DNA from: Candidatus Hermodarchaeota archaeon
GTDB taxonomy: Archaea > Asgardarchaeota > Hermodarchaeia > Hermodarchaeales > Hermodarchaeaceae
NCBI GenBank assembly: GCA_016840595.1
Contig: JAEOSA010000108.1
Coordinates: forward strand, 1 to 6,651
Direction of reading: 5' to 3'
DNA length: 6,651 nucleotides
This document shows, piece by piece, positions 1 through 5,977 of this stretch (the stretch's first letter is position 1; each line of letters begins with the position of its first letter). Position numbers and translations under genes: made by a program. The notes below the pieces were generated by a model that was not told the DNA's origin, ran no database searches, and was given only the letters and a program-made list of their open reading frames with translations.

Positions 1-190
1 CGGTTTGAGCGAGTTTCTCTTTTTCAACAAGCTTGCCAAGGCTCCATTTAATTCGACCCATACCTGTGTCGATGAATTCTTGTTTGATATCTTTCAGGTA
101 CACTTCATACCCAGCGTGCTGAGCTAGAACTTGTGTTATGCCGTGACCCATGAGTCCAGCACCAATGACTGAGACTTTTTTGACTTCCAA
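1..190 (-). CDS. 3-hydroxyacyl-CoA dehydrogenase, N-terminal part (cut by window edge)
   Basis: The first 63 codons of an NAD-dependent 3-hydroxyacyl-CoA dehydrogenase, which oxidises (S)-3-hydroxyacyl-CoA to 3-ketoacyl-CoA in beta-oxidation or in the lower part of aromatic and alicyclic acid breakdown. The dinucleotide fold is clear: beta strand KVSVIG, then the GxGxMG loop (G10, G12, M14, G15, counting from the TTG), and after the second strand (EVYLKD) Asp34, the position that favours NAD over NADP. The later RIKWSLGKLVEK helix is what I associate with archaeal members. I chose TTG at 188-190 because GAGGTGA lies five bases upstream; an in-frame GTG at 197-199 is the alternative but overlaps that site. 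The catalytic His/Glu and the C-terminal domain lie outside the window, so substrate range cannot be read. It is divergent from the FAD oxidoreductase gene. Confidence 0.85.
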   Translation of the reverse strand, partial: MEVKKVSVIGAGLMGHGITQVLAQHAGYEVYLKDIKQEFIDTGMGRIKWSLGKLVEKEKLAQT

Positions 191-315
191 AAGCGTCACC
201 TCGCAGAGGCTATGCAAGATGTTACTAAAAAACCTGTTATTCATCAAAAATCAGTGTTGCTTCCAAGTGTATTTTTATGAGTACTATGTTATCTGTGGTT
301 ATTGAGTGGATTCTT
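191..315. promoter_or_regulatory. divergent control region with AT-rich box
   Basis: The gap between the minus-strand acyl-CoA dehydrogenase and the plus-strand FAD oxidoreductase must hold both promoters. The best box is TATTTTTA at 270-277. If it is an archaeal TATA box for the plus strand, transcription would begin near 300, after the ATG at 277 but before the GTG at 316, which supports the later start. Read on the minus strand the same box (TAAAAATA) could serve the other gene with a leader of about 55 bases. A second AT-rich stretch lies near 222-231. Assignment is by position and composition only. Confidence 0.3.
196..202 (-). promoter_or_regulatory. Shine-Dalgarno of the 3-hydroxyacyl-CoA dehydrogenase
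   Basis: GAGGTGA on the minus strand, five bases before the TTG at 188-190. It decides in favour of the TTG start rather than the GTG at 197-199, which lies inside it. Confidence 0.55.
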
Positions 316-1551
316 GTGCGCCTTGTGATTATCGGAAGCGGAGCAGCTGGACTAAGTGCAGTACAAACGATAATAGAACATGAGAACTCCGTTAATGTCG
401 TTTTGATTACAAAGGATACGCGATTCTACGCTTTATTTTCTCTTCCCTCGTTTGTTGCTGGAGAAATTGACGAAAAATACCTCGACCGATTTGACCTCCA
501 GTATTTCGAAGATGCTGGAATCAAAATGAAATTGGACACCACTGTGACAGGGGTTAATCTCGAATCCAACTCAGTCCAGCTCGAATCTGGGGAAGAGGTT
601 CCTTACGATAAGCTTCTCATCGCCACAGGAGCATCCGCAATCAAACCTCCCATCGAAGGACTGGACAAAGAAGGCGTAGTAACCCTAGTAAATCTGCGAG
701 ATAGCCAAACTATCCTAGCACGAGCAAACCGCAAGATAAAACATGCCGTCGTTATTGGAGGAGGGTTTGTTGGCATTGAAAGTGCCACCGCGATTCACAA
801 TCTTGGTACCCAAGTTACAATCATTGAACGCGAAGATCATCTTCTCCCCCGAATGCTAGATGAAGATACAGCAGAAATTGTGAAGCAACTCTTAAAAGAC
901 CAGAACATCGAAGTTCATTCCTCAACAAGCGTCAGCAAAGTTCTTGGTGGGAAGACTGTCGATGGTGTGCAAGTTGGACGAAAGCAGCTTCAATGTGATC
1001 TGGTCATCGTAGCCGTAGGTGTTCGTCCAAATCTCGACATCATCAAAGGAACTCAAATCAAAACAAATGAAGGAATTCTTGTCAACGAATACATGCAAAC
1101 CAGCGAAGGAAACGTATACGCAGCAGGCGATGTCGCTGAGGCACTAGATCGCGCAACGAATGAATTAAAGATCAATGCAATATGGCCAAACGCCATTTCC
1201 CAAGGTCGAATCGCCGCACAGAATATGCTTGGTAAAAAGATTTCGTATCAGGGTTCTGATGCCATCAATCTGATTAACATCTTTGAGACATCAGTACTAA
1301 GCATAGGTCAGACTTCGAAAGAAATTGGCACTTGTGAAGTGACCCGAATACACCGTAACAAGGTTTACAGGAAACTTCTTCTTTGTGATGGCAAAGTCAT
1401 GGGATACCAGGCAATTGGGGATCTTCGAAACGCCGGATTTATCCTGCACGCTCATCGAACAGGTGCTGACATAACCCACGTCCTAGATTCTCTCAAAAAA
1501 GACAATCTCATTGGTCAGCACTATTGGCGGTCAGAAGAAAAACGATCATAA
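316..1551 (+). CDS. FAD-dependent pyridine nucleotide oxidoreductase (AorC / rubredoxin-reductase-like)
   Basis: A soluble two-dinucleotide-domain flavoprotein of the Pyr_redox_2 class, about 411 residues, normal for the family. Counted from the in-frame ATG at 277 (subtract 13 for the GTG used here): FAD-binding GSGAAG at 20-25; ATG motif at 116-118; NAD(P)-binding GGGFVGIE at 161-168; Glu184 ending the next strand, favouring NADH; and the second FAD motif YAAGD at 281-285. The C-terminal part matches the dimerisation region of NADH oxidase, NirB and rubredoxin-reductase relatives. The redox cysteine of CoA-disulfide reductases and NADH oxidases (CGLP context) is absent: the same place reads FSLP (54-57). 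It therefore probably passes electrons between NAD(P)H and a protein partner such as ferredoxin, rubredoxin or an AOR complex, as AorC does; that partner is inferred. GTG 316 was preferred because the protein then begins directly with the first Rossmann strand, a weak GAGTGG lies at 304-309, and the likely TATA box overlaps the ATG at 277. It converges on the membrane pseudogene. Confidence 0.8.
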   Translation: MRLVIIGSGAAGLSAVQTIIEHENSVNVVLITKDTRFYALFSLPSFVAGEIDEKYLDRFDLQYFEDAGIKMKLDTTVTGVNLESNSVQLESGEEVPYDKLLIATGASAIKPPIEGLDKEGVVTLVNLRDSQTILARANRKIKHAVVIGGGFVGIESATAIHNLGTQVTIIEREDHLLPRMLDEDTAEIVKQLLKDQNIEVHSSTSVSKVLGGKTVDGVQVGRKQLQCDLVIVAVGVRPNLDIIKGTQIKTNEGILVNEYMQTSEGNVYAAGDVAEALDRATNELKINAIWPNAISQGRIAAQNMLGKKISYQGSDAINLINIFETSVLSIGQTSKEIGTCEVTRIHRNKVYRKLLLCDGKVMGYQAIGDLRNAGFILHAHRTGADITHVLDSLKKDNLIGQHYWRSEEKRS

Positions 1552-1600
1552 CTTATGTAATTCTCCAAATATCAGTCACTTTTTCAACAACTAGGAACTA

Positions 1601-1625
1601 AAATTTCTCTGCATATGAGAAATTT
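1601..1625. terminator. perfect inverted repeat between convergent genes, possible terminator
   Basis: Arms AAATTTCTC (1601-1609) and GAGAAATTT (1617-1625) pair perfectly over nine bases around a seven-base loop. It lies about 50 bases after the FAD oxidoreductase stop and its right arm touches the stop codon (1625-1627) of the minus-strand membrane gene. It is AT-rich, and no long T run follows on either strand, so it is not a textbook intrinsic terminator. It could protect the 3' ends of both transcripts. Confidence 0.4.
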
Positions 1626-2085
1626 CAAAATAGATACAAGTATATGAGACAACCCAGTGATATCCAGAAGGCTATTGTCACTAACCATCCCCTTTTCCTA
1701 TCTATTCTGAAGGACACACCAATCATATTGAATGAAGCTATGTAGAATACAATGATGTAGACGATGTGAAGGGCTAGTATTTCTCGGAATGGAATTCGCA
1801 GAATGTGGTCCCAGATCAATTCCAGAAAGAGATAGAAGAGAATAAGTCCCAGAGGTATGATCACTGGTTTCTCGGGCTTCTCCTTCACATATCCTATTAG
1901 TATGACTGCATAGGGAACAAATAAGCACATTACAAAAATCCCAACACCCGCCGGAGTTCCACGTTACCAAATTTAGTTGCTAGAAAAATACCGCTCACGA
2001 AAATGAAGAATAAAACAGAAGCGCCAATGAAGATAATGTTCATTATTCTAATCAATTCAATCTGTTTAGTCTAGTCTGACTCCAT
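1625..2085 (-). pseudogene. small multi-pass membrane protein, apparently broken by frameshift and early stop
   Basis: I do not recognise the family. The intact part is a 101-codon frame from ATG 1930 to TGA 1625 with hydrophobic segments at about residues 1-15, 23-40, 51-72 and 82-101, separated by charged loops (KEKPEK, RIDRKR). Its first segment is too short for a helix, but reading upstream without a start adds PAGVGIFV and completes it. A further helix (IIFIGASVLFFIF onward, after ATG 2043) lies upstream in another frame. The two join if one base is missing at 1960-1965: AACGTGG would be AACCGTGG, giving FGN-RGTPAG. Farther upstream an ATG at 2083-2085 with a good AGGAG site opens the same first frame but meets TAG at 2071-2073 after four codons. 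Sequencing error could explain one lesion. An alternative is two coupled genes: the 37-residue frame from 2043 ends in TAATG, where its stop overlaps the ATG at 1930. Five predicted helices if restored; no function is suggested. Confidence 0.5.
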
Positions 2086-2127
2086 CTTTCTCCTCTCAAA
2101 TTCACTATTCTCATATTGTGAATCTTC

Positions 2128-2142
2128 AACATTGATAATGTT
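2128..2142. promoter_or_regulatory. 15-bp palindrome upstream of the membrane pseudogene
   Basis: AACATT and AATGTT form a perfect dyad around the centre GAT, about 45 bases upstream of the ATG at 2083-2085. It is in the right place and size to be an operator or part of the promoter of that gene. The rest of 2086-2220, between that gene and the ferredoxin stop, contains only a short CACTC-T-GAGTG dyad (2156-2166) and no convincing gene. Confidence 0.25.
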
Positions 2143-2220
2143 TCTCTTGAATGCTCACTCTGAGTGGTGAATATAGAAGGAATACTGGTGTTGTTGAATT
2201 TCCAGCCATTTTCCCTGTAA

Positions 2221-2676
2221 TTATTTCTCTTTGAAGAGAACCCAAGCTAACTGTTCTTTTCGCCGCTGCATTGCTTCCTGCGTTTCTTCGGCATATTCGA
2301 TGGCTTTTGTGGAACAGTATTTCACACACTGTGGGTCACCCCCACAAAGGTCACAATGGATAAGTTCCGTACCATGAGTTGTTATGGCGGAGAAGGGACA
2401 GACCACTGCACATAACCGGCAGCCAATACAGCGATCCTCGTCGCGTTTTACAACTCCTTCATCCTTTGTAATAGCGTTCTGTGGACAGGCTGCGACACAA
2501 GGTGCATCCTGACATTGAAAACAAACAACCGGAAATTCGAATCGTTCAAATTCATCTCGAACGACACTAATTGCGGCTTTGCGTGGGTTGCACTCACCAT
2601 ATTTGGTTAATGAACAGGCAAGTGAACATAATCGACAGCCAGTACAACGCTCGGGGTAAACGAAGATGTACTTCAT
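2221..2676 (-). CDS. four-cluster ferredoxin-like electron-transfer subunit (BamC / AorA type)
   Basis: A 151-residue cytoplasmic polyferredoxin of the DmsB/HycB-like family. Sixteen cysteines fall into four groups expected to bind four [4Fe-4S] clusters: C11, C14, C17, C21; C52, C55, C60, C64; C83, C86, C89, C93; and C108, C111, C117, C121. C29 is an extra. The first and third groups have the CxxCxxC pattern with a fourth cysteine four residues on, and the order is typical of electron-wire subunits of molybdenum and tungsten enzymes. There is no signal peptide or membrane segment; the last 20 residues are a charged helix. Its ATG overlaps the AOR stop (ATGA), with GGAGG seven bases upstream inside the AOR gene, so the two are surely cotranscribed and translationally coupled. 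It therefore most likely carries electrons to or from the AOR-family enzyme. It matches the small iron-sulfur partner both in BamBC-type benzoyl-CoA reductases and in AorABC aldehyde oxidoreductases; which one cannot be told from this subunit. Confidence 0.88.
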   Translation of the reverse strand: MKYIFVYPERCTGCRLCSLACSLTKYGECNPRKAAISVVRDEFERFEFPVVCFQCQDAPCVAACPQNAITKDEGVVKRDEDRCIGCRLCAVVCPFSAITTHGTELIHCDLCGGDPQCVKYCSTKAIEYAEETQEAMQRRKEQLAWVLFKEK

Positions 2677-4505
2677 TCAATTGCCTCCAATTCAGTGATG
2701 CGTTCGTTTGGCACCAGCCCTTGGTCATTCCAGCCCCGAAGCTGATAGTACCGATCCAACATGGTTTGGAATTGTTGGCGATCTATATGATGACCTTTAG
2801 CGGTCTTCAAGGGGGCTGGGTCATCAAAATAGCGTTTAGGTAATGAGTCATCTGCCCGGGTGAGTCCAAACCGAAGGTTGAGGATGCGTTCGGTGTCAAT
2901 TATTCGCCACCCAACTTTTTTCAGCTCCTGAATCTCGAAATCAAGGCCCACTGCCGCTTGTAAGAATTCGCGAACCTGATCATATCCGATGAGGTGTGGG
3001 CTATTAAAACCATGGCAGATGAATTTACAAATTCCCACTGCATCTATTACGGCGTACATATTGTCTGACCAAAAAACGGTTTTTTCCTTCCCCTCATATG
3101 AAGTGGGATCCGGCGAGATTCCTGTACCATAGATATTTTCCTTTACTTCCTGGGGGAGACGCAGAAAGATTTCCAGGGTGGGTCGACTACGCAAATGGTC
3201 AGCTCCTCTTGACGCAGTCGCTATCCCAAGTGCAAATGCTTTGATGTAACGAACATCATGAGGATCACTTTGAGGTAAGTTCTTTACCGCAATGAGATAA
3301 TCAGCAGATTTTGGTCCAAAATACTGAACAGCTTGACTACTTTCCGCCAAGACGCCCCCAAGTCCCTCACGGCGGGCTGTCTTTTCGAGGAGGGATTTGG
3401 CAAGTTCAAAGTTTTCGAATTCCAGTTTCTCTCCATGGAATTTCTTTTTATCAACAATTCCTTTTTCATAAAGCTCGAAAACCCAGGCAAGAATACTCCC
3501 TGCAGATGCCGTGTCTAATCCAAGACGGTTGCAGAGGTTATTCAACTCAATAACCTGTTTTGGATCTGAGATACCTATGTTTGCTCCCAATAATCCAATC
3601 GTCGTGTATTCAGGACCTTCACCGTTCAAGGTATTCCGATGTCGACAATGTACAATGCAAGACGCACAGGATACCATTTTCTCTGCATATTCTTCAAAAT
3701 ATTCTGCGTTCAATGAATCCGACCAAGCATTCAGCTGGCTGTTCTTCGTGCGAATCGCTCCCAGTTCATTACTAACATCGTACAGATACGGAGAACCCAG
3801 TTTGCCCATGACTGTGATGACCTTCGAATTCAAAACATAATCATTAACACGCTTGGTAAGCTCCAGAAGCTGTTCTGGATGAGCAACCTTCAACCCTTGA
3901 GTTCCATAAGCGACCAAAGCCTTCAGATTCTTCGATCCCATGACCGCACCAAGTCCGCCCCGTCCTCCGGCATTTTTCACACCGTTGCGAATGTTCGCAA
4001 AGCGGACGAGCTTTTCACCCGCTTCTCCAGTGACAGCAGCCTGAACATCCCCCAAATCCTTCCGTAACTCAGTTTGAACATCATACGTATCGAGACCCCA
4101 ATAAGCCGACGCATCTCGAATCTCCACAGAGCCATCCTGAAGGAAAATATAACTCGGTTTTTTCGCTTTGCCAAGAATGATGATTCGGTCAAAGCCAGCA
4201 TACCGCATCTCCGGAGCAAAATAGCCGCCACAATTTGTGTCACCTAAAAAACCAGATTCAGGGGATTTCGCTGTAACATTGAACCGCGACGCATTCGGGA
4301 TCAGAAACCCGGTCAGCAAACCAGTACCAAAAATCAACACATTTTCTGGGGAGAGCGGATCTACATCTTTCCTGAGCAATTTATTCAAATAATAGACGTT
4401 CGTCCCTCGACCGCCCAAGTAACTTCGAATAATGCTTGCTGATGTCTCCCCTATTTTCACTGAACCTTTACTAAGATTAACAATCGCATATTGGTTTGCT
4501 ATCAT
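2673..4505 (-). CDS. AOR-family tungsten-pterin oxidoreductase (candidate BamB-like or AorB-like catalytic subunit)
   Basis: A cytoplasmic AOR-superfamily enzyme binding a bis-pyranopterin tungsten cofactor and one [4Fe-4S] cluster; normal family length. Counted from the in-frame TTG at 4541 (subtract 12 for the ATG used here): GGRG at 43-46, pterin-binding AGGRGGLGA at 191-199, cluster ligands C292, C295, C299 (CxxCxxxC) and C505, GPEY at 309-312, and the two pterin motifs N338-RLGLD and D500-AVGIC. H449 in RGADHLRSRP is probably the active-site His of the family. Thr313 follows GPEY, where I recall Glu in many aldehyde-oxidising members. The first Met (4503-4505) is preferred because family proteins begin just before this strand (YAIVNLSKG); a GGAAG lies upstream. 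TTG 4541 and GTG 4538 or 4535 would overlap the MoaD-like gene. With the ferredoxin partner it may be a BamBC-type aromatic-acyl-CoA reductase or an AorAB-type aldehyde oxidoreductase. The neighbouring Dch-like and Had-like genes favour the first. Substrate is inferred. Confidence 0.85.
   Translation of the reverse strand: MIANQYAIVNLSKGSVKIGETSASIIRSYLGGRGTNVYYLNKLLRKDVDPLSPENVLIFGTGLLTGFLIPNASRFNVTAKSPESGFLGDTNCGGYFAPEMRYAGFDRIIILGKAKKPSYIFLQDGSVEIRDASAYWGLDTYDVQTELRKDLGDVQAAVTGEAGEKLVRFANIRNGVKNAGGRGGLGAVMGSKNLKALVAYGTQGLKVAHPEQLLELTKRVNDYVLNSKVITVMGKLGSPYLYDVSNELGAIRTKNSQLNAWSDSLNAEYFEEYAEKMVSCASCIVHCRHRNTLNGEGPEYTTIGLLGANIGISDPKQVIELNNLCNRLGLDTASAGSILAWVFELYEKGIVDKKKFHGEKLEFENFELAKSLLEKTARREGLGGVLAESSQAVQYFGPKSADYLIAVKNLPQSDPHDVRYIKAFALGIATASRGADHLRSRPTLEIFLRLPQEVKENIYGTGISPDPTSYEGKEKTVFWSDNMYAVIDAVGICKFICHGFNSPHLIGYDQVREFLQAAVGLDFEIQELKKVGWRIIDTERILNLRFGLTRADDSLPKRYFDDPAPLKTAKGHHIDRQQFQTMLDRYYQLRGWNDQGLVPNERITELEAIE
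2684..2688 (-). promoter_or_regulatory. Shine-Dalgarno of the ferredoxin subunit, inside the AOR gene
   Basis: GGAGG on the minus strand, seven bases before the ATG at 2674-2676 and within the last codons of the AOR-family gene. It fixes the ferredoxin start and supports translational coupling. Confidence 0.7.
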
Positions 4506-4527
4506 TTTGGGTTCTTCCGGGGGTTTG

Positions 4528-4824
4528 TTATCCACCACCAACTGCCATCACTAGCGTTAATGTTGTAGAATGCTGAATCGGGATATCATTAAGATTTTCC
4601 TGAAGAACAGGTTGGTTGTCAACAAAAATGTTGAGATACTTGTGGATTTCGCCAGACTTGTTGAACAGTTCCTGCCCAAGAACAGGATACCCATCAATTA
4701 GCCGTGTAAGGATTGACCCAATAGTATCGTTTCCTTCAAGGTCTAGGTGTATTTTTTCGATTCCCGTTGTAATCTTCAATACACCAACCAAACGAATTGT
4801 AACACTAGAAGTCGTTTTTTCCAT
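4528..4824 (-). CDS. MoaD/ThiS-like beta-grasp sulfur carrier for tungstopterin synthesis
   Basis: A 98-residue ubiquitin-fold protein. The N-terminal strand VTIRLVGVLK, a helix around residues 36-44 (GSILTRLID), a strand near LNIFVDNQ and the C-terminal LVMAVGGG with terminal Gly-Gly fit MoaD-type carriers, whose C-terminus is adenylated and thiocarboxylated by a MoeB/E1-like enzyme to supply sulfur for the dithiolene of molybdopterin or tungstopterin. First gene of the operon, 22 bases before the ATG chosen for the AOR gene, so it probably serves cofactor supply for that enzyme; AOR operons often carry such a gene. ATG 4822-4824 is the only reasonable start, since an in-frame stop lies four codons upstream. 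GGAGG at 4840-4844 is 15 bases away, farther than usual, with GAAGAG nearer. A ThiS or SAMP-like role cannot be excluded but the context argues for MoaD. Confidence 0.8.
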   Translation of the reverse strand: MEKTTSSVTIRLVGVLKITTGIEKIHLDLEGNDTIGSILTRLIDGYPVLGQELFNKSGEIHKYLNIFVDNQPVLQENLNDIPIQHSTTLTLVMAVGGG

Positions 4825-4898
4825 CGATTCTCTTCACAACCTCCATCAACGGAAATCAAAAATCTTTACTTTCCTCCAGTTCTCCCAGCTTCCTAAAG

Positions 4899-4906
4899 GA
4901 TATAAG
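4899..4906. promoter_or_regulatory. TATA-like box in the operon / alcohol dehydrogenase divergent region
   Basis: GATATAAG, preceded on the plus strand by CTAAAG (4893-4898), which could act as a BRE. A start about 25 bases downstream would fall near 4925-4930, leaving a leader of only 10-15 bases for the alcohol dehydrogenase. Read on the minus strand (CTTATATC) it could also drive the MoaD-AOR-ferredoxin operon with a leader near 50 bases; another AT-rich stretch at about 4856-4867 could do that instead. Inferred from position. Confidence 0.4.
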
Positions 4907-4921
4907 GTTCAAAGTCAGATA

Positions 4922-4937
4922 TGCGCCTCGGTGCGCA
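4922..4937. promoter_or_regulatory. inverted repeat just before the alcohol dehydrogenase start
   Basis: TGCGC (4922-4926) and GCGCA (4933-4937) pair perfectly around CTCGGT and end two bases before the ATG at 4940. The GC-rich element stands out in AT-rich intergenic DNA. It covers the expected transcription start and could be a repressor operator, or a small hairpin at the 5' end of the mRNA. No Shine-Dalgarno lies between it and the ATG. Confidence 0.35.
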
Positions 4938-4939
4938 CA

Positions 4940-5962
4940 ATGAAAGCCGCAGTGTTTTATGAAGCCAGAAAACCCCTTAAAATTGAAGATGTTCCGACAC
5001 CCGAAGTTGGACCTGAAGACGTTCTGATTAAGGTGGCAGCATGTGGTGTGTGCAGAACCGACTTGCATTATCTGCATGGAACTTCCACTTTCAAAAAACC
5101 CCCGTTGATCCTTGGGCATGAGGCTTCTGGTACAATTACTGAAATTGGTTCAGCTATAGAAAATTGGACCAAGGGAGATCGCGTTTTAATTCCTGCTGTT
5201 CTGACCTGTGGATATTGTGATAACTGTCGGTTAGGGCGCGAAAACGTATGCCAACGACAAGAAATGGTGGGGAATAACATTGATGGCGCCTACGCTGAAT
5301 ACATCCGTGTCCCAGCTAAGGACATATTACGAATCCCTGATTCATTACCATTAGAAGAAACGAGCATCGTAGCCGATGCAATTTCAACACCCTATCATGC
5401 AGTGAAGAACCGGGGAGAAGTCCGACCAGGAGATTTGGTAGCGGTGTTTGGATGTGGTGGTGTTGGTATCAATGTGGTTCAACTCGCTGCGGCAGCAGGT
5501 GGCATCGTTTATGCCATCGATATCGATGATACGAAACTGAAATTAGCTAAAAAACTCGGTGCAACTTTCACTATCAACTCAAAAGATGAAAACCCTGTCA
5601 AACAGATTCGGGCTATGACAAACAAGCGCGGTGTCGATATCTCCTTTGAAGCCATTGGAATTCCTGACGTAATGAGTCAAGCATTAGCCGTTGTGAAATG
5701 GGGTGGTCGGATGGTTGTAGTTGGCTATGCTGAATCCGATTGGACCGTTTCGGCTTCACGAATTATGTATCGAGAAGTAGAAATCCGTGGATCTCTTGGA
5801 TGTCGTCCAGTTGACTATCCTCCACTACTGCGAATGGTGGAGCAAGGTGTCATTCAGATTGAACCAATAATTGATAGTAAACGTCCGCTAGAAGAAATTA
5901 ATGAGGCTTTCAAACTCCTTGAAGAAGGAAAGGTTCTGGGTCGAATTATCGTTATCCCCTAG
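4940..5962 (+). CDS. zinc-dependent alcohol dehydrogenase, Had-like (6-hydroxycyclohex-1-ene-1-carbonyl-CoA dehydrogenase type)
   Basis: A 340-residue medium-chain dehydrogenase with an N-terminal GroES-like domain and a C-terminal Rossmann domain. Catalytic zinc ligands are C38 (GVCRTDLH), H60 (GHE) and probably D146 (VADA); structural zinc ligands are C90, C93, C96 and C104. GCGGVG at 171-176 binds the dinucleotide, and D194 ending the next strand indicates NAD. Several features match my memory of Had from Thauera: IPAV before the structural-zinc loop, the GNNIDG loop (111-116), VADA..TPY (144-152), a GC.P..YP segment (287-295) and the ending RIIVIP. Had oxidises 6-hydroxycyclohex-1-ene-1-carbonyl-CoA to the 6-oxo compound during benzoyl-CoA breakdown. 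A general alcohol dehydrogenase is the alternative. The ATG at 4940 begins the usual MKAAVFYE start; the open frame continues upstream to 4616, but that part is antisense to the MoaD-like gene and unlike any dehydrogenase N-terminus. No Shine-Dalgarno precedes it, so translation may be leaderless. Converges on the crotonase with 15 bases between stops. Confidence 0.85.
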   Translation: MKAAVFYEARKPLKIEDVPTPEVGPEDVLIKVAACGVCRTDLHYLHGTSTFKKPPLILGHEASGTITEIGSAIENWTKGDRVLIPAVLTCGYCDNCRLGRENVCQRQEMVGNNIDGAYAEYIRVPAKDILRIPDSLPLEETSIVADAISTPYHAVKNRGEVRPGDLVAVFGCGGVGINVVQLAAAAGGIVYAIDIDDTKLKLAKKLGATFTINSKDENPVKQIRAMTNKRGVDISFEAIGIPDVMSQALAVVKWGGRMVVVGYAESDWTVSASRIMYREVEIRGSLGCRPVDYPPLLRMVEQGVIQIEPIIDSKRPLEEINEAFKLLEEGKVLGRIIVIP

Positions 5963-5977
5963 GTCACTCACACGAGT

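Noticed and set aside
277..315. Start of the FAD oxidoreductase at ATG 277
   Set aside because: The extra 13 residues precede the first Rossmann strand, no Shine-Dalgarno lies upstream, and the likely TATA box overlaps this ATG. It is not excluded.
1698..1970. Alternative 90-codon minus-strand frame over the membrane gene
   Set aside because: It lacks the hydrophobic pattern and is an out-of-frame shadow of the five-helix protein.
2071..2073. TAG read through as pyrrolysine in the membrane gene
   Set aside because: A second frame break lies downstream and no pyrrolysine-related gene is visible, so gene decay or sequence error is simpler.
2156..2166. CACTC-T-GAGTG dyad
   Set aside because: Five-base arms with a one-base centre are expected by chance; nothing ties it to a promoter.
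2126..2329. 67-codon minus-strand frame overlapping the end of the ferredoxin gene
   Set aside because: Its first part is out of frame with a clear ferredoxin; the tail after 2220 is only about 27 codons with no start signal.
3284..4243. Several open frames on both strands within the AOR-family gene
   Set aside because: They overlap a strongly conserved coding region, have no recognisable domains or ribosome binding sites, and look like shadows.
4616..4939. In-frame upstream extension of the alcohol dehydrogenase (108 extra codons)
   Set aside because: It runs antisense through the MoaD-like gene, shows no dehydrogenase-like sequence, and the family normally starts at the MKAAVFYE methionine at 4940.
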